Assembly (NCBI GenBank): GCA_900318645.1
Contig: ONLH01000008.1
Location: 62,001-126,000 of the forward strand
Direction: 5' to 3'
DNA: 64,000 bases
Source: an uncultured Prevotellaceae bacterium
Lineage (GTDB): Bacteria > Bacteroidota > Bacteroidia > Bacteroidales > Muribaculaceae
Every line of letters begins with the position of its first letter. Position 1 is the stretch's first letter. Positions 18,165 to 27,240 of this stretch are shown here, piece by piece. Below the pieces are notes generated by a model. The model was given only the letters and a program-made list of their open reading frames with translations, was not told where the DNA came from and did not search any database. Both the position numbers and the translations under genes were made by a program.

Positions 18165-19034
18165 TCACTCGAGGGCAATCTTTACATCTATCCAACGGGG
18201 ATTATTCAGTATTTCAGGAGCAGTTCCTAAAAAGGCAGGGGCTGCCAGAGTATCATTTGCCAGCCAGTAGCGCAGCCAGGCAGTCATGTAGGCATCGCCC
18301 TGATGAAGGACATAGCGGTGTTCTATGCCGTTGATACGCCCCATCAGCATCGGGGTTGAAGCTGGCAGCTCACCTGCTATGCTTTCCAACGAAGCAAGAG
18401 GTGATATTTGTCGTTCAATCCACCACGTACCGGCGCTCAACATGGTGGGAACATGAATACCCTCCAAGGAATATGTCCAACGCAATCTTCTGGCCAGTTT
18501 AGCTTGTGGGCAACTGGCGGCATAGAGCACCTTGATTCGCTCATCGGCTGATGCCGCATTGATGGCTCCGATAGCGCCTTGGGAATGGCCGGCAACGCCT
18601 ATCCGCTGAAGGTCAATGCGATGAAACAACGGACTACTCTTGTCGTCGTTGTGTTGAAGAGCAATATCGAGAGAAGTCAATGCCGAGCGACCACTCCATG
18701 CACTGATGTCATCATTACCAATAACGATGAATCCCCAAGAAGCCAAGTGTTCAAACACTGGGGTATAATCCAACGCCTTCAACCCGGTTCCATTGATCAT
18801 CACCACCAGAGGGAATGCTTCATCTTGAGCAGCACTAGGGATAAATGCGTTTGTGCCTTCAATGACATGATAGGTAACCGCATAAGGTCCAGAAGCATGA
18901 TACTTCTGTTCAATGGGACAGACATACTGCTTGCGGTTGTAGGAACGATATACCGATGGCATTACCATGCAGTGGGCCCGTGTTCCCCATCGCAACAGTC
19001 TCTCCCCTATCCTCCATAGAACGTCAATATCCAT
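18165..19034 (-). CDS. alpha/beta hydrolase (chlorophyllase/PAF-acetylhydrolase-like)
   Basis: A 289-residue alpha/beta-hydrolase from ATG 19034 (an upstream TTG at 19043 is less likely). It shows FPLVVMINGTGLKALDYTPVFEHLASWGF, the strand and oxyanion-loop region, then a nucleophile elbow VAGHSQGAIGAINAA with Ser in GHSQG, and a C-terminal His region around HRYVLHQGDAYMTAWLRY. Such dienelactone-hydrolase- or chlorophyllase-like proteins hydrolyse esters; the substrate is not apparent. There is no clear signal peptide, though the N-terminus is short and arginine-rich. It is monocistronic, with a -7 box 22 bp upstream of the start and no visible terminator. Confidence 0.75.
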   Translation of the reverse strand: MDIDVLWRIGERLLRWGTRAHCMVMPSVYRSYNRKQYVCPIEQKYHASGPYAVTYHVIEGTNAFIPSAAQDEAFPLVVMINGTGLKALDYTPVFEHLASWGFIVIGNDDISAWSGRSALTSLDIALQHNDDKSSPLFHRIDLQRIGVAGHSQGAIGAINAASADERIKVLYAASCPQAKLARRLRWTYSLEGIHVPTMLSAGTWWIERQISPLASLESIAGELPASTPMLMGRINGIEHRYVLHQGDAYMTAWLRYWLANDTLAAPAFLGTAPEILNNPRWIDVKIALE

Positions 19035-19056
19035 AGCTGTCAATTGAATTGTGAGG

Positions 19057-19064
19057 CAAAAGTA
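19057..19064 (-). promoter_or_regulatory. -7 box of the alpha/beta hydrolase gene
   Basis: TACTTTTG on the minus strand, 22 bp from ATG 19034. The matching -33 element is weak. Confidence 0.4.
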
Positions 19065-19116
19065 GAGTTTTTTTGACTGAATACATGAGTTTGATTAATT
19101 TTTTCAAGCAAAGTAG

Positions 19117-19147
19117 TTGTGAAAATGAGCTTTTTAGCCTACTTTTG
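19117..19147 (+). promoter_or_regulatory. promoter of the ECF-type membrane protein gene
   Basis: TTG (19117-19119), 20-bp spacer, TACTTTTG (19140-19147) on the plus strand. It places transcription start just before ATG 19178 and rules out the in-frame upstream start at 19073. Confidence 0.55.
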
Positions 19148-19177
19148 CAGAAAAATCAACCAAAATCAAATCAAAAA

Positions 19178-19693
19178 ATGGAAAATAATACTGCTATTCG
19201 GCTTTATTCACTGGGTTGGCGCGAGGTGCGCACCTATATGTTCGCCCTGCTGTTCATCATCGGCAATATCGTGCTGCCGCAGCTGTGCCACTTGATTCCT
19301 CAGGGAGGCCTGATTCTATTGCCCATTTATTTCTTCACACTGGTTGCTGCCTATAAGTTCGGATTCCGTGTGGGTCTGTTGACGGCTGTGCTATCGCCGC
19401 TGATCAACTCTGCATTGTTCGGGATGCCTCCTGCTGCAGCATTGCCAATTATCATGATCAAGGGCGTGCTGCTGGCCGGTGCTGCTGCCTGGATGGCGAA
19501 TCGTAGCAAGGGCGCGTCACTGTTGGCACTCATTGCCGTGGTACTGGGCTATCAGCTCGTGGGCGGCCTGATTGAGTGGGCCATGACGGGCAGCCTTGCC
19601 AGTGCATTGCAGGATTGGAAACTGGGTTGGCCAGGCATGCTCCTGCAAGCCTTCGGTGGCTGGCTGGTCATCAACCTCATGCTACGCAAGTAA
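19178..19693 (+). CDS. ECF transporter S-component-like membrane protein
   Basis: A 171-residue, very hydrophobic protein starting MENNTAIRLYSLGWREVRTY; the start was chosen because the promoter lies between it and an upstream in-frame codon. About five or six transmembrane segments can be drawn (FALLFIIGNIVLPQL, LILLPIYFFTLVAAYKFG, GLLTAVLSPLINSALFG, ALPIIMIKGVLLAGAAAWMA, LLALIAVVLGYQLVGGLI, and a final helix near MLLQAFGGWLVINLM). The pattern, including GFRVGLLTAVLSPLIN, matches substrate-binding S-components of energy-coupling-factor vitamin transporters. No EcfA ATPase or EcfT is nearby, so it would share a common module encoded elsewhere. Its substrate is unknown. Confidence 0.68.
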   Translation: MENNTAIRLYSLGWREVRTYMFALLFIIGNIVLPQLCHLIPQGGLILLPIYFFTLVAAYKFGFRVGLLTAVLSPLINSALFGMPPAAALPIIMIKGVLLAGAAAWMANRSKGASLLALIAVVLGYQLVGGLIEWAMTGSLASALQDWKLGWPGMLLQAFGGWLVINLMLRK

Positions 19694-19719
19694 CAACCGA
19701 TTTGAAGGATCGTCCTAAA

Positions 19720-19761
19720 AACAATACCGCACTGTCACTAAATCGGCAGTGCGGTATTGTT
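19720..19761. terminator. bidirectional terminator
   Basis: AACAATACCGCACTG (19720-19734) pairs perfectly with CAGTGCGGTATTGTT (19747-19761). T-runs flank it in both orientations, and it lies between convergent genes. Confidence 0.85.
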
Positions 19762-19779
19762 TTGTTCAATGAAACTAGC

Positions 19780-22386
19780 TTACTTGGAGACGTCCATCTT
19801 GATGGTATAGTCTCCAGCCTGATATACTCGTGACAGGGTTTCGCCAGGGAGAGTAACCGATGCAGTAGCCCCCTTGGGAATTGAGAATTTCCATATCCAC
19901 TTGTCACCCTCATATCTCCAACAACTCTTGATGAGTCCGGCTGCTGAGTTGTATTCGGCCTCAACGTGCCCGAGGCGTCTGTCAGGAATAGGTTTCATGA
20001 TGATGTGATGGAATCCAGGTTGAGCGGTGTCGGCAGCAATGCCTGCCACGGTTTCCCAAATCCACTGGCAGACGACACCATAGGCATAATGGTTAAAACT
20101 GTTCATGCCCTGTGGACCCATTCCTTCCTCAATCATGTAGCTGTTCCAGCGTTCCCAAATGGTGGTTGCACCATTATCTACCGAATAAAGCCAACTGGGG
20201 TTCTTGCGTTGGAAAAGTAGCTCATAGGCGATGTCACTCATACCGTTCTCGGTGAGTGTGGGCATCAGAATGGAGGTACCCAAGAAGCCTGTCTGCAGGC
20301 AATTGCCATGTGACTCAAAGTTCTCACGCAAGCGCTTCAACATGTTGTCTCGAATCTGTCCCGTGAACAATTCATTCTTGAGAGCAAACAAAATCGGTGT
20401 CTGCATCGTGTTGAGGATATCGGCCTTGAACTCGCCATTCTCCTTAAAAAAGCGCTTCAACAGGTAGGCTTTTGCTTCAGCAACCATGGCTTCATACTTG
20501 GATGCGTCGCGACCTGTGGCAAGTGCCATGTCGCGCATCATCGCGGCATCAATAGCCCAATAGGACGCACCCAGATAAGCCCAATAGACTCTGGTGTCGG
20601 ACTTAACGCCATATTTGCCAAATGCTCTGCCAGTGCAGCTCTCAAGCGGCTCATAGCTCAACCAGTCTGCCCACTGATAGTTGCCGTTCTCGGTATTCAG
20701 GGCGGTGTGGTCATATTTAGTCTGATTCACGTGGTCCATGTATTTCTCCATCGAGGCCCAGTGCTGGTCCACGATGTCATTGTCACCGAACTGTTTCCAT
20801 ACAGTCCAGGGAACAATGATGCCGGCATCGGCCCAGCCCAGGCGCATCATGTCATTAGACATGGCGCCATATTGTGCCCACGGTGCGACACCCGGGTAGG
20901 CACCTGTCTCGCTCTGGGAGTCACGCACGTCACGAAGCCACTTGCGGAAGAATCTGTCAGTGTTGGCAAAGAAGGTTCCGGTCTCGGTAAACACCTGTGT
21001 GTCGGCCATCCATCCCAGGCGTTCGTTGCGCTGTGGACAGTCGGTGGGAACCGACAGATAATTGGAACGCTGTCCCCAAAGGGTATTTGAAATCAGCTTG
21101 TTTACCAGTTCATTTCCAGTTGTGATCTTGCCGATTTCCATGTCCTGTGCAATAGAAGTCACTGGAATAGACTTGACGCTGTTGATGACTACATCGTCGG
21201 TCGCTGTAATTGAGATCAGGCGATAGCCGAAGAACGTGAAATGGGGGTACCACTCAACAGGCACATCGGTATCGGCAAACGTATAGTCAATTCTCATGCC
21301 CGTATCCGGGATACGCAAGTTCTGGCGATGCACGCTACCTTCGGGACCATCCATGCCACGGCTCTTCAAGCCATTGCCGTCGTTCAGCAATTCAGAGGTA
21401 ATACAAGTGAACTGTGTACCGCCCCTGGCATTAAACACAAATGCCGGCACGGCAGAACAATTCTGGCCGAAGTCAATCACGAGATGCTCGCCCGGATGAA
21501 CGGTCATCGACTCTCCACTCACATATTCCCTGCTGATAACCACTTTACCATGGGCCGTCGAATCAGCGCCTTCAACATCTTTCCAGATGTATGCACGGAC
21601 AGGCGAAAGAGCCAGGTCGTAGCGCAGGTAAATCTCAGCGCCATCTGTCGGAAGAATTTCACCCTTGAATTCGTCGCTCACAACAGGCGTAGTCAATTCT
21701 GGACTCATGGCATTGACTGCGCGCTCACGGGCGTCATATTCCTCGCCGTCGAAGATGGCCGCATGTTTCACAGGACCAGCAATACCTGCTTTCCAATGCT
21801 GGGTGTCGGTGCCGTAGCGTTTCTTGGAACCATCGGCATAGGTCAGTTCCAGGACACCACGGAAGGCGCACTTCTTGCCAACCATCCCGTCATTGCCACC
21901 AGGAGTGACTATTTTGTCGGCCCACCACCCTGGCGTCACCTGAGCCGACAGTACATTCTCGGCACCGGCAGCAGTATTGAACTTGCCAGTAATGTCATAG
22001 GTGAAAGAACGCTTAGTCTTCATCGGATGGGTAAAACCAGGCTTGAGCACTTCTTCACCGATGTTCTCGCCGTTGACATAGATTTCATACACGCCAAGAC
22101 CCGTTGTCATCCACACGGCCTTGGTCACTTGCTGCTCATTCTTGAGCGTGGAGACGAACCAGTTGGCGCCATCGGCTGCCCTGGTACCATCCTGGACTTT
22201 ACCTGTCACAACGGGGGCGCCGGCAACTGCAATCCATGACGAGGCACTCCATGCGTCATCATCGAGCGATGAAGCGCGTTGCGACATCACACTCCGCGTC
22301 ATTACATTCTGTTTCACTGAATTGCAAGCAGTGAGAGTAATCATACCCACCATGCAGGCAAGTTGGAGCCATTTCAATTTCATCAT
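19780..22386 (-). CDS. alpha-L-rhamnosidase (GH78), lipoprotein
   Basis: An 868-residue glycosidase that removes terminal alpha-L-rhamnose from plant or bacterial polysaccharides and glycosides by inversion. The N-terminus is a lipoprotein signal peptide with lipobox TLTAC, so the enzyme is probably tethered to the outer membrane or periplasm. N-terminal beta-sandwich modules contain KAVWMTTGLGVYEIYVNGENIGEEVLKPGFT and HLVIDFGQNCSAVPAF. The (alpha/alpha)6 catalytic barrel has DCPQRNERLGWMADTQVF, GAYPGVAPWAQYG and TIWERWNSY, and a C-terminal beta domain follows. Start at ATG 22386 or the adjacent ATG 22383. No SusCD pair is nearby, so it is not part of a recognisable polysaccharide-utilisation locus here. 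Confidence 0.9.
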   Translation of the reverse strand: MMKLKWLQLACMVGMITLTACNSVKQNVMTRSVMSQRASSLDDDAWSASSWIAVAGAPVVTGKVQDGTRAADGANWFVSTLKNEQQVTKAVWMTTGLGVYEIYVNGENIGEEVLKPGFTHPMKTKRSFTYDITGKFNTAAGAENVLSAQVTPGWWADKIVTPGGNDGMVGKKCAFRGVLELTYADGSKKRYGTDTQHWKAGIAGPVKHAAIFDGEEYDARERAVNAMSPELTTPVVSDEFKGEILPTDGAEIYLRYDLALSPVRAYIWKDVEGADSTAHGKVVISREYVSGESMTVHPGEHLVIDFGQNCSAVPAFVFNARGGTQFTCITSELLNDGNGLKSRGMDGPEGSVHRQNLRIPDTGMRIDYTFADTDVPVEWYPHFTFFGYRLISITATDDVVINSVKSIPVTSIAQDMEIGKITTGNELVNKLISNTLWGQRSNYLSVPTDCPQRNERLGWMADTQVFTETGTFFANTDRFFRKWLRDVRDSQSETGAYPGVAPWAQYGAMSNDMMRLGWADAGIIVPWTVWKQFGDNDIVDQHWASMEKYMDHVNQTKYDHTALNTENGNYQWADWLSYEPLESCTGRAFGKYGVKSDTRVYWAYLGASYWAIDAAMMRDMALATGRDASKYEAMVAEAKAYLLKRFFKENGEFKADILNTMQTPILFALKNELFTGQIRDNMLKRLRENFESHGNCLQTGFLGTSILMPTLTENGMSDIAYELLFQRKNPSWLYSVDNGATTIWERWNSYMIEEGMGPQGMNSFNHYAYGVVCQWIWETVAGIAADTAQPGFHHIIMKPIPDRRLGHVEAEYNSAAGLIKSCWRYEGDKWIWKFSIPKGATASVTLPGETLSRVYQAGDYTIKMDVSK

Positions 22387-22444
22387 TTCTAATAATATTT
22401 TTGAATTTTGATCTTTTACTATGTCATCAACTGTATCTATTGCT

Positions 22445-23797
22445 TTACGAATACTTCAAAAGACAGAAAGTCAAAACAATAAAGCCGATGAGCAGAATCA
22501 GTGATAAGAAGGAGAGCCAGGTGCGTTGATATTTCTTATAGAGAATTGCTGGCAAGAGGCTGAATGTCACAACAATCACGCCATACAAGACGACAATCGC
22601 TGCTGAACTTACCACGCCAAAACCACGAAGATTTAACATGGCGCTCACGAACGGCATTGACAAAACAGAGAGCATCGACATCTTGCATGTTGTGATGACA
22701 GATGAGGGTACAATCTGTTTATTCTTGTCAATAAACCAGTTGGCCAGAACAAATGCCGCAGGTATCATCACGCAGTTCAATAAGGCGTGGACCTGGAACA
22801 TGGTACCTCGATCGAAAAAAGCAATAAAGATGACACCAATAATTAGAGCAATACCAACGAGAGTGGAGACTGCAAGAATCATGCGCCAGAGTGCCGTCTT
22901 CCATTTCAAGCCATAGAACTGGCGGAAATCCATAACAAGCAACAACGCTACTGCCCAAAAATAGACTTTGCTGAGCAAATCGCCGACAATTGACACTAAG
23001 GAAACACAGGCAGCGGCAAAACCTGAACCCGATGCGTGGGCATCTACAAAATTGCAGAAACCAGAGCCCAACATTTTAGGAATTGAGCAGAGCAGCCACT
23101 GTACCATGACAAACACAAGAAAGATATAGGTCTCCACAAAATTATATTTCCTGTAACGATAAAAGGCTATCCATACACCTATTACCGCAAGCACTCCAAA
23201 AAACAGCCACTCATAAAGCAAGTTGCTAGCCAATAAGTTGACAAACATGATACCCACATTGGCTAGAAATCCTAATGCTCCCGTGAGATTGTCAGCATTA
23301 TCTGGCAAATCTTCGGCAATACTGGCAAATGTAGAGTCATACTTGACTCCCGTCAGCCAACTGACGAAAATCACTAGCACAATGGAGACAGCCAGCAATT
23401 TAAATGGAGGGAAATAGAACTGACGATGGCCACCCAGATAGTCGCGCACCATGTAGCCAGGACGGGTGAAAAGTTCGCGCAACGTGCGGAACATCGGCCT
23501 GTTGCCCAAGCCCCAGATGTCGAGAACATTGAGTATCATCTGTCGCCACGAATAGCGCATCCAGGTGGCGGCCTGACCACACTGCGGACAGATGCGACCC
23601 GTGAAATAGTAGCCACAGTTGGAACACTCCCGAGGGGTCTCGTCAATGTTTTGGGGTATATCATTATGCCGCTGCAAGCGACGGTCAAGGCGTATTTCCC
23701 AAGCCCGGAACCGACGGTACCAGGTATTCTTTTTGATGGGCTCCACCTTTGCAGCAGGCTTCTTTATCTTAACCTTTGCTTTTTTCGGTTTTTTCAT
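22445..23797 (-). CDS. DUF3667 membrane protein, copy 1
   Basis: A 450-residue integral membrane protein. The N-terminus is basic (MKKPKKAKVKIKKP), then a zinc-ribbon CSNCGYYFTGRICPQCGQ (CxxC...CxxC), the conserved block LDIWGLGNRPMFRTLRELFTRPGYMVRDYL and YFPPFKLLAVSI, and about six or seven hydrophobic segments. This is the DUF3667 layout, common in Bacteroidetes; function is unknown. The start at ATG 23797 is set by the promoter: the -7 box TATCTTTG ends only 4 bp before it, so the mRNA would be essentially leaderless. An upstream in-frame start at 23824 would lie above the promoter. It is a tandem paralogue of the next gene. The DUF3667 call is firm. Confidence 0.82.
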   Translation of the reverse strand: MKKPKKAKVKIKKPAAKVEPIKKNTWYRRFRAWEIRLDRRLQRHNDIPQNIDETPRECSNCGYYFTGRICPQCGQAATWMRYSWRQMILNVLDIWGLGNRPMFRTLRELFTRPGYMVRDYLGGHRQFYFPPFKLLAVSIVLVIFVSWLTGVKYDSTFASIAEDLPDNADNLTGALGFLANVGIMFVNLLASNLLYEWLFFGVLAVIGVWIAFYRYRKYNFVETYIFLVFVMVQWLLCSIPKMLGSGFCNFVDAHASGSGFAAACVSLVSIVGDLLSKVYFWAVALLLVMDFRQFYGLKWKTALWRMILAVSTLVGIALIIGVIFIAFFDRGTMFQVHALLNCVMIPAAFVLANWFIDKNKQIVPSSVITTCKMSMLSVLSMPFVSAMLNLRGFGVVSSAAIVVLYGVIVVTFSLLPAILYKKYQRTWLSFLSLILLIGFIVLTFCLLKYS

Positions 23798-23801
23798 GCC
23801 C

Positions 23802-23809
23802 CAAAGATA
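23802..23809 (-). promoter_or_regulatory. -7 box abutting the start of DUF3667 copy 1
   Basis: TATCTTTG (minus strand) with 4 nt between its final G and the ATG at 23797, predicting a leaderless message. It directly follows the T-tract of the preceding terminator. Confidence 0.5.
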
Positions 23810-23817
23810 TAAAAAAA

Positions 23818-23840
23818 ACCGCAATAGTAACCATTACGGT
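23818..23840 (-). terminator. terminator of DUF3667 copy 2
   Basis: On the minus strand ACCG and AAT pair with ATT and CGGT (23840-23833 against 23825-23818), then eight T residues follow and run directly into the -7 box of the next gene. Confidence 0.6.
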
Positions 23841-23898
23841 GCTGAAATAAGATTGATTAGGCTCAATTCAAATCAATAACGGTGCACTTGAAAAGGAC

Positions 23899-25164
23899 CT
23901 ATTTGCGTTTGAGCCTATGGTAAATGACGATAGGCAGAAGGCTGCAAGCGGCACAAAGCAGAAACAATAGGGTTGACAACAACAGGTTTTCGAATATGAA
24001 TATATACAGAAAAAGAGACACACCTAGAGCGGCTTTTGATACGATATATAGCACTGGGTTTGTATCAGCTTTAATGCTATGAAGGTACTTTAACGCAAAG
24101 TAAACTGTGATAACCGCAATCACAAATGATATTGTAAATGCCAATGCACCAACGATGCCTTCTGATACTAGGGAATAAATAAAGGATATAGATAGAAAGA
24201 CTATAACAAAGCCAATTAAAGAAGCCATGAACATGTGCCAAATCGTCTTACGGAAACCAAGTTGATAAAACTGGTGGAAATCATAGACCCAAAGTAACAG
24301 AAGAAAAATCCAACTCTTACTGAATATATTTAATAACACTTCGTGAAGGATCTGCAAGAACTGGGATTCTATTAATTTAATGGGTGTTATGGCTTGTGAT
24401 GACACCACATCGTTCAATAAAGCGTACATGCCGGTACAAAACCTCAGCGGAATAATGCATAACAGGAACTGAACCAGGATAAAGACCAGAAATATGTAGG
24501 TCTCCACCACATTGAATCGGCTGACACGCTTAAAAGCGGCCCATACACATAACACATAGAGCACTCCAAGACAAAGATACTCATATAACGGGCTTGAAGA
24601 CAGGAATTTCAGCAACTGAATCAGGGAATCAATAATGCCACTTACTCCAAAAGACAAAGACTTCTCACTAAGTTGATCAGCAAAGGATTCATTATATAAC
24701 AGTACTAGCTCACCCAAAAAACTATAATGTTTCTGGTTTGTCAGCCAAGTGACAAAAACCAGCAACAGAGCCATCACAGCGAGCATCTTGAACGGCGGGA
24801 AATAACGCTGACGTTGACCATTCAGGTAGTCACGTACCATATACCCTGGACGTACAAACAATTCTCGGATGGTCTGGAACATGGGGCGGTTGCCAAGACC
24901 CCAGATGTCAAGGAAATTCAAGATAGCCCGCTTAAAGGTATATCGGGACCATATGCCCGACTGTCCACAGCGAGGGCAGAAATTGCCCACAAAACGCCTG
25001 CGACAATTAGGACAGGTACGCATTGTGCTATCGTCTATCAGGGAGAACTGGCGGTCCTGTTCACGCCGATTGTTGCGTAATTCCCAAGCATGGAAATTGC
25101 GTGACCAAGTATGCTTCTTGACCCGTTGTGTCGGCTTGCTGGGTGTCGTCTTGAATAATCTCAC
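23899..25164 (-). CDS. DUF3667 membrane protein, copy 2
   Basis: A 421-residue paralogue of the downstream gene: basic N-terminus, HTWSRNFHAWELRNNRRE, a zinc ribbon CPNCRRRFVGNFCPRCGQ, then LDIWGLGNRPMFQTIRELFVRPGYMVRDYL and YFPPFKMLAVMA, followed by several hydrophobic segments. GTG 25164 is taken as the start (MRLFKTTPSKP) because the -7 box TACTTTTG ends 4 bp before it; the frame could extend to a TTG at 25191, but that lies upstream of the box. As with copy 1, this predicts a leaderless mRNA. The sequences differ mainly in the membrane part, suggesting an older duplication with divergence there. Function is unknown. Confidence 0.8.
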   Translation of the reverse strand: MRLFKTTPSKPTQRVKKHTWSRNFHAWELRNNRREQDRQFSLIDDSTMRTCPNCRRRFVGNFCPRCGQSGIWSRYTFKRAILNFLDIWGLGNRPMFQTIRELFVRPGYMVRDYLNGQRQRYFPPFKMLAVMALLLVFVTWLTNQKHYSFLGELVLLYNESFADQLSEKSLSFGVSGIIDSLIQLLKFLSSSPLYEYLCLGVLYVLCVWAAFKRVSRFNVVETYIFLVFILVQFLLCIIPLRFCTGMYALLNDVVSSQAITPIKLIESQFLQILHEVLLNIFSKSWIFLLLLWVYDFHQFYQLGFRKTIWHMFMASLIGFVIVFLSISFIYSLVSEGIVGALAFTISFVIAVITVYFALKYLHSIKADTNPVLYIVSKAALGVSLFLYIFIFENLLLSTLLFLLCAACSLLPIVIYHRLKRK

Positions 25165-25168
25165 TGCA

Positions 25169-25176
25169 CAAAAGTA
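25169..25176 (-). promoter_or_regulatory. -7 box abutting the start of DUF3667 copy 2
   Basis: TACTTTTG (minus strand) with 4 nt before GTG 25164, the same geometry as copy 1. It overlaps the tail of the preceding terminator. Confidence 0.5.
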
Positions 25177-25179
25177 CAA

Positions 25180-25217
25180 AATATCCCGCAATGGTAAACA
25201 TTACCATGCGGGATATT
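25180..25217 (-). terminator. terminator of the nucleotidyltransferase operon
   Basis: AATATCCCGC (25180-25189) and ATGGTAA (25191-25197) pair with TTACCAT (25201-25207) and GCGGGATATT (25208-25217). The stem is close to perfect, and its minus-strand tail is TTTTG. The inner sequence resembles the terminator between the two DUF3667 copies. Confidence 0.75.
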
Positions 25218-25242
25218 TAGCTATTTAGGTAATTATGTTCGT

Positions 25243-26148
25243 TTAGAACATCTTGTCGGGATAGACACCTGCGGCATGGAGTTCGGCAAACTTGTCCACT
25301 ACGCCTTGGCGATCGGCGGCGTAGGTCACGCCAAACCACTTGCTCTCGGTCTTCAGCACTTTGACCTGTGCAGTACCGGCAGTTACCATTTCATTGACAA
25401 CCGTAGGAATAAAGAACTCAGCCTTGGGCTTGTCGATGTTTTCCTTGAGGAAGTCAATGAAGCAACGCTCGCTGTGTACAAAATAGTCGGGAGTAAAGCC
25501 CCAGAAGTTCATTGACACGGGAGTGTCAAAATCCAGGTGCTGCACATCGCCGTTCTCGTCGGTAAAGACGATATTGTGGTCGGCATCAAAGCCGATGCTT
25601 GTGCGTTCTACCACGCCAGTGAGCAAGCCATCGCTGGTTTCACACACGCCACGTGCCACGGTACCGCTCTCACTCATGGTATTACCCACCTTGAAGCCCA
25701 CCATGCTGTAGTGGCCCTTGCTGTCCTCGGGCAGAGATGAGAGTTCTTGGGCCATCACCTCAAAGCTGTTACGGCCATAATAGTCATCGGCGTTGATGAT
25801 GGCGAACGGCTCGTTGATGACGTCCTTGCCCATCAGCAGAGCATGATTGGTGCCCCACGGTTTCACACGCTCTTCAGGACAAGTGAAGCCCTCAGGCAGG
25901 TCGTTCAAGCCCTGGAATACGAGTTCCACAGGGATATGTCCCTCATATTTTGACAAAATCTTCTCGCGGAAATCGGCCTCGAAGTCCTTGCGGATGACAA
26001 AGACCACTTTTCCGAAGCCGCTGTGAATAGCGTCATAAATCGAATGGTCCATAATGGTCTCGCCATGAGGGCCCAGACCATCGAGCTGCTTGAGACCGCC
26101 GTAACGGCTGCCCATGCCAGCAGCGAGCACAAATAATGTCGGTTTCAT
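25243..26148 (-). CDS. sugar-1-phosphate nucleotidyltransferase, gal-operon type
   Basis: A 301-residue protein with the nucleotidyltransferase Rossmann-like start LFVLAAGMGSRYGGLKQLDGLG (GxGxR with a downstream lysine), then VIRKDF and a nucleotide/metal region NEPFAIINADDYYG. A VKPWGTNHALL segment precedes it, and PVSMNFWGF with a later SKWFGVTYAADR complete the sugar-nucleotide-transferase-like fold. It is the third gene of galK-galM-this gene, 31 bp after galM. No galT homologue is present, so it may make a UDP- or other NDP-hexose from the hexose 1-phosphate produced by GalK. That role is inferred from the neighbourhood. Activity and nucleotide preference are not determinable here. Confidence 0.75.
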   Translation of the reverse strand: MKPTLFVLAAGMGSRYGGLKQLDGLGPHGETIMDHSIYDAIHSGFGKVVFVIRKDFEADFREKILSKYEGHIPVELVFQGLNDLPEGFTCPEERVKPWGTNHALLMGKDVINEPFAIINADDYYGRNSFEVMAQELSSLPEDSKGHYSMVGFKVGNTMSESGTVARGVCETSDGLLTGVVERTSIGFDADHNIVFTDENGDVQHLDFDTPVSMNFWGFTPDYFVHSERCFIDFLKENIDKPKAEFFIPTVVNEMVTAGTAQVKVLKTESKWFGVTYAADRQGVVDKFAELHAAGVYPDKMF

Positions 26149-26179
26149 TATTCTTTGTTTATAGTTTAAAGTTTAATGT

Positions 26180-27235
26180 TTAGAGGGTTTTGAAGTCAAA
26201 GATGATTGTGCGGCGGTACTCCTCGTCAGGACGCAATACCGGTGACGGGAAATTCTCGTGGTTGGGAGCATCGGGGAATCCCTGGCACTCAATGGCCACA
26301 CCATCGTAGTCATGATACTGCTTGCCACTCTTGCTCAAGGGACATCCTTCCAGCCAGTTGCCAGTATAGACCTGTGCTGCAGGTTGGTCAGAGCAAACCT
26401 CGACCATGCGGCCAGACTGCTCATCGGCCAACACTGCTACCAAATGCAAGTCACCGTCCTCATAACCATCAACGACCCAGCAGTTGTCATATCCCTTACC
26501 GTATTTCAGGGCGGGGAAATCCTGTTTGATGTCACGGGCAATCACCTTGGACTCGGTAAAGTCCATAGGAGTGCCAGCCACGGGAGCAATTTCACCAGTC
26601 GGGATAAGGTCGGCATCCGTCACCAGGTAATGTGAGCAATTGAGCTTGAGTACCTGATTGAGAGCAGTACCTTCCCTACTCTCTCCTGCCATATTGAAAT
26701 AGGTGTGGTTGGTGAGGTTCAGCACCGTGGGGGCATCGGTCACTGCGCCCAATTCAATCTTGAGCACATTGTCATTGCTCCAAGTGTAAGCCACGCGGGC
26801 ATTGAGGGTACCGGGGTATTTCTCGTCACCGTCTAGGCTTTCCAACGAGAATACAACGGTATCGCTGCCGTCCATCTCACAATCCCAAATCTTGTTCTGG
26901 AAACCAACATTACCACCATGCAGATGGTGCTTGTCCTGGTGATTGCAGTTGAGCTGATAGTCCTTGCCGTCCAGTACAAAATGCCCTTTGCAGATGCGAT
27001 TGGAAAAACGGCCAGGCACCTTACCGGCACAGGGACCGTCAAAGAAGTAGTCGTTCAGGTCCTTATAGCCCAGCACCACGTCGGCAAGGTTACCGTCGCG
27101 GTCAGGGACCTTGATTTCAAGGATACCAGCGCCCAGTGACGAGAGCTTAACGCTTGCACCACTGGCATTGATGAGTTCATAGGTGGTGATTTCGCCACGC
27201 TCGGTCTCGTGGGTATCGATACGGATGCTCTTCAT
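26180..27235 (-). CDS. galM: aldose 1-epimerase (galactose mutarotase)
   Basis: A 351-residue mutarotase that interconverts alpha and beta anomers of galactose/glucose, feeding the alpha form to galactokinase. Motifs are TTYELINASGASVKLSSLGAGI, VLGYKDLNDYF, a GRFSNRICKGHF segment, the NCNHQDKHHLHGG catalytic-histidine region, and NLTNHTYFNMAG with the second conserved histidine. A late CQGFPDAPNHENFPSPVLRPDE carries the conserved acidic/Asn cluster. There is no signal peptide, so it is cytoplasmic. ATG 27235 is preferred to a TTG at 27244 that overlaps the galK stop. It is 5 bp downstream of galK and clearly in the same operon. Confidence 0.92.
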   Translation of the reverse strand: MKSIRIDTHETERGEITTYELINASGASVKLSSLGAGILEIKVPDRDGNLADVVLGYKDLNDYFFDGPCAGKVPGRFSNRICKGHFVLDGKDYQLNCNHQDKHHLHGGNVGFQNKIWDCEMDGSDTVVFSLESLDGDEKYPGTLNARVAYTWSNDNVLKIELGAVTDAPTVLNLTNHTYFNMAGESREGTALNQVLKLNCSHYLVTDADLIPTGEIAPVAGTPMDFTESKVIARDIKQDFPALKYGKGYDNCWVVDGYEDGDLHLVAVLADEQSGRMVEVCSDQPAAQVYTGNWLEGCPLSKSGKQYHDYDGVAIECQGFPDAPNHENFPSPVLRPDEEYRRTIIFDFKTL

Positions 27236-27240
27236 GTCGG

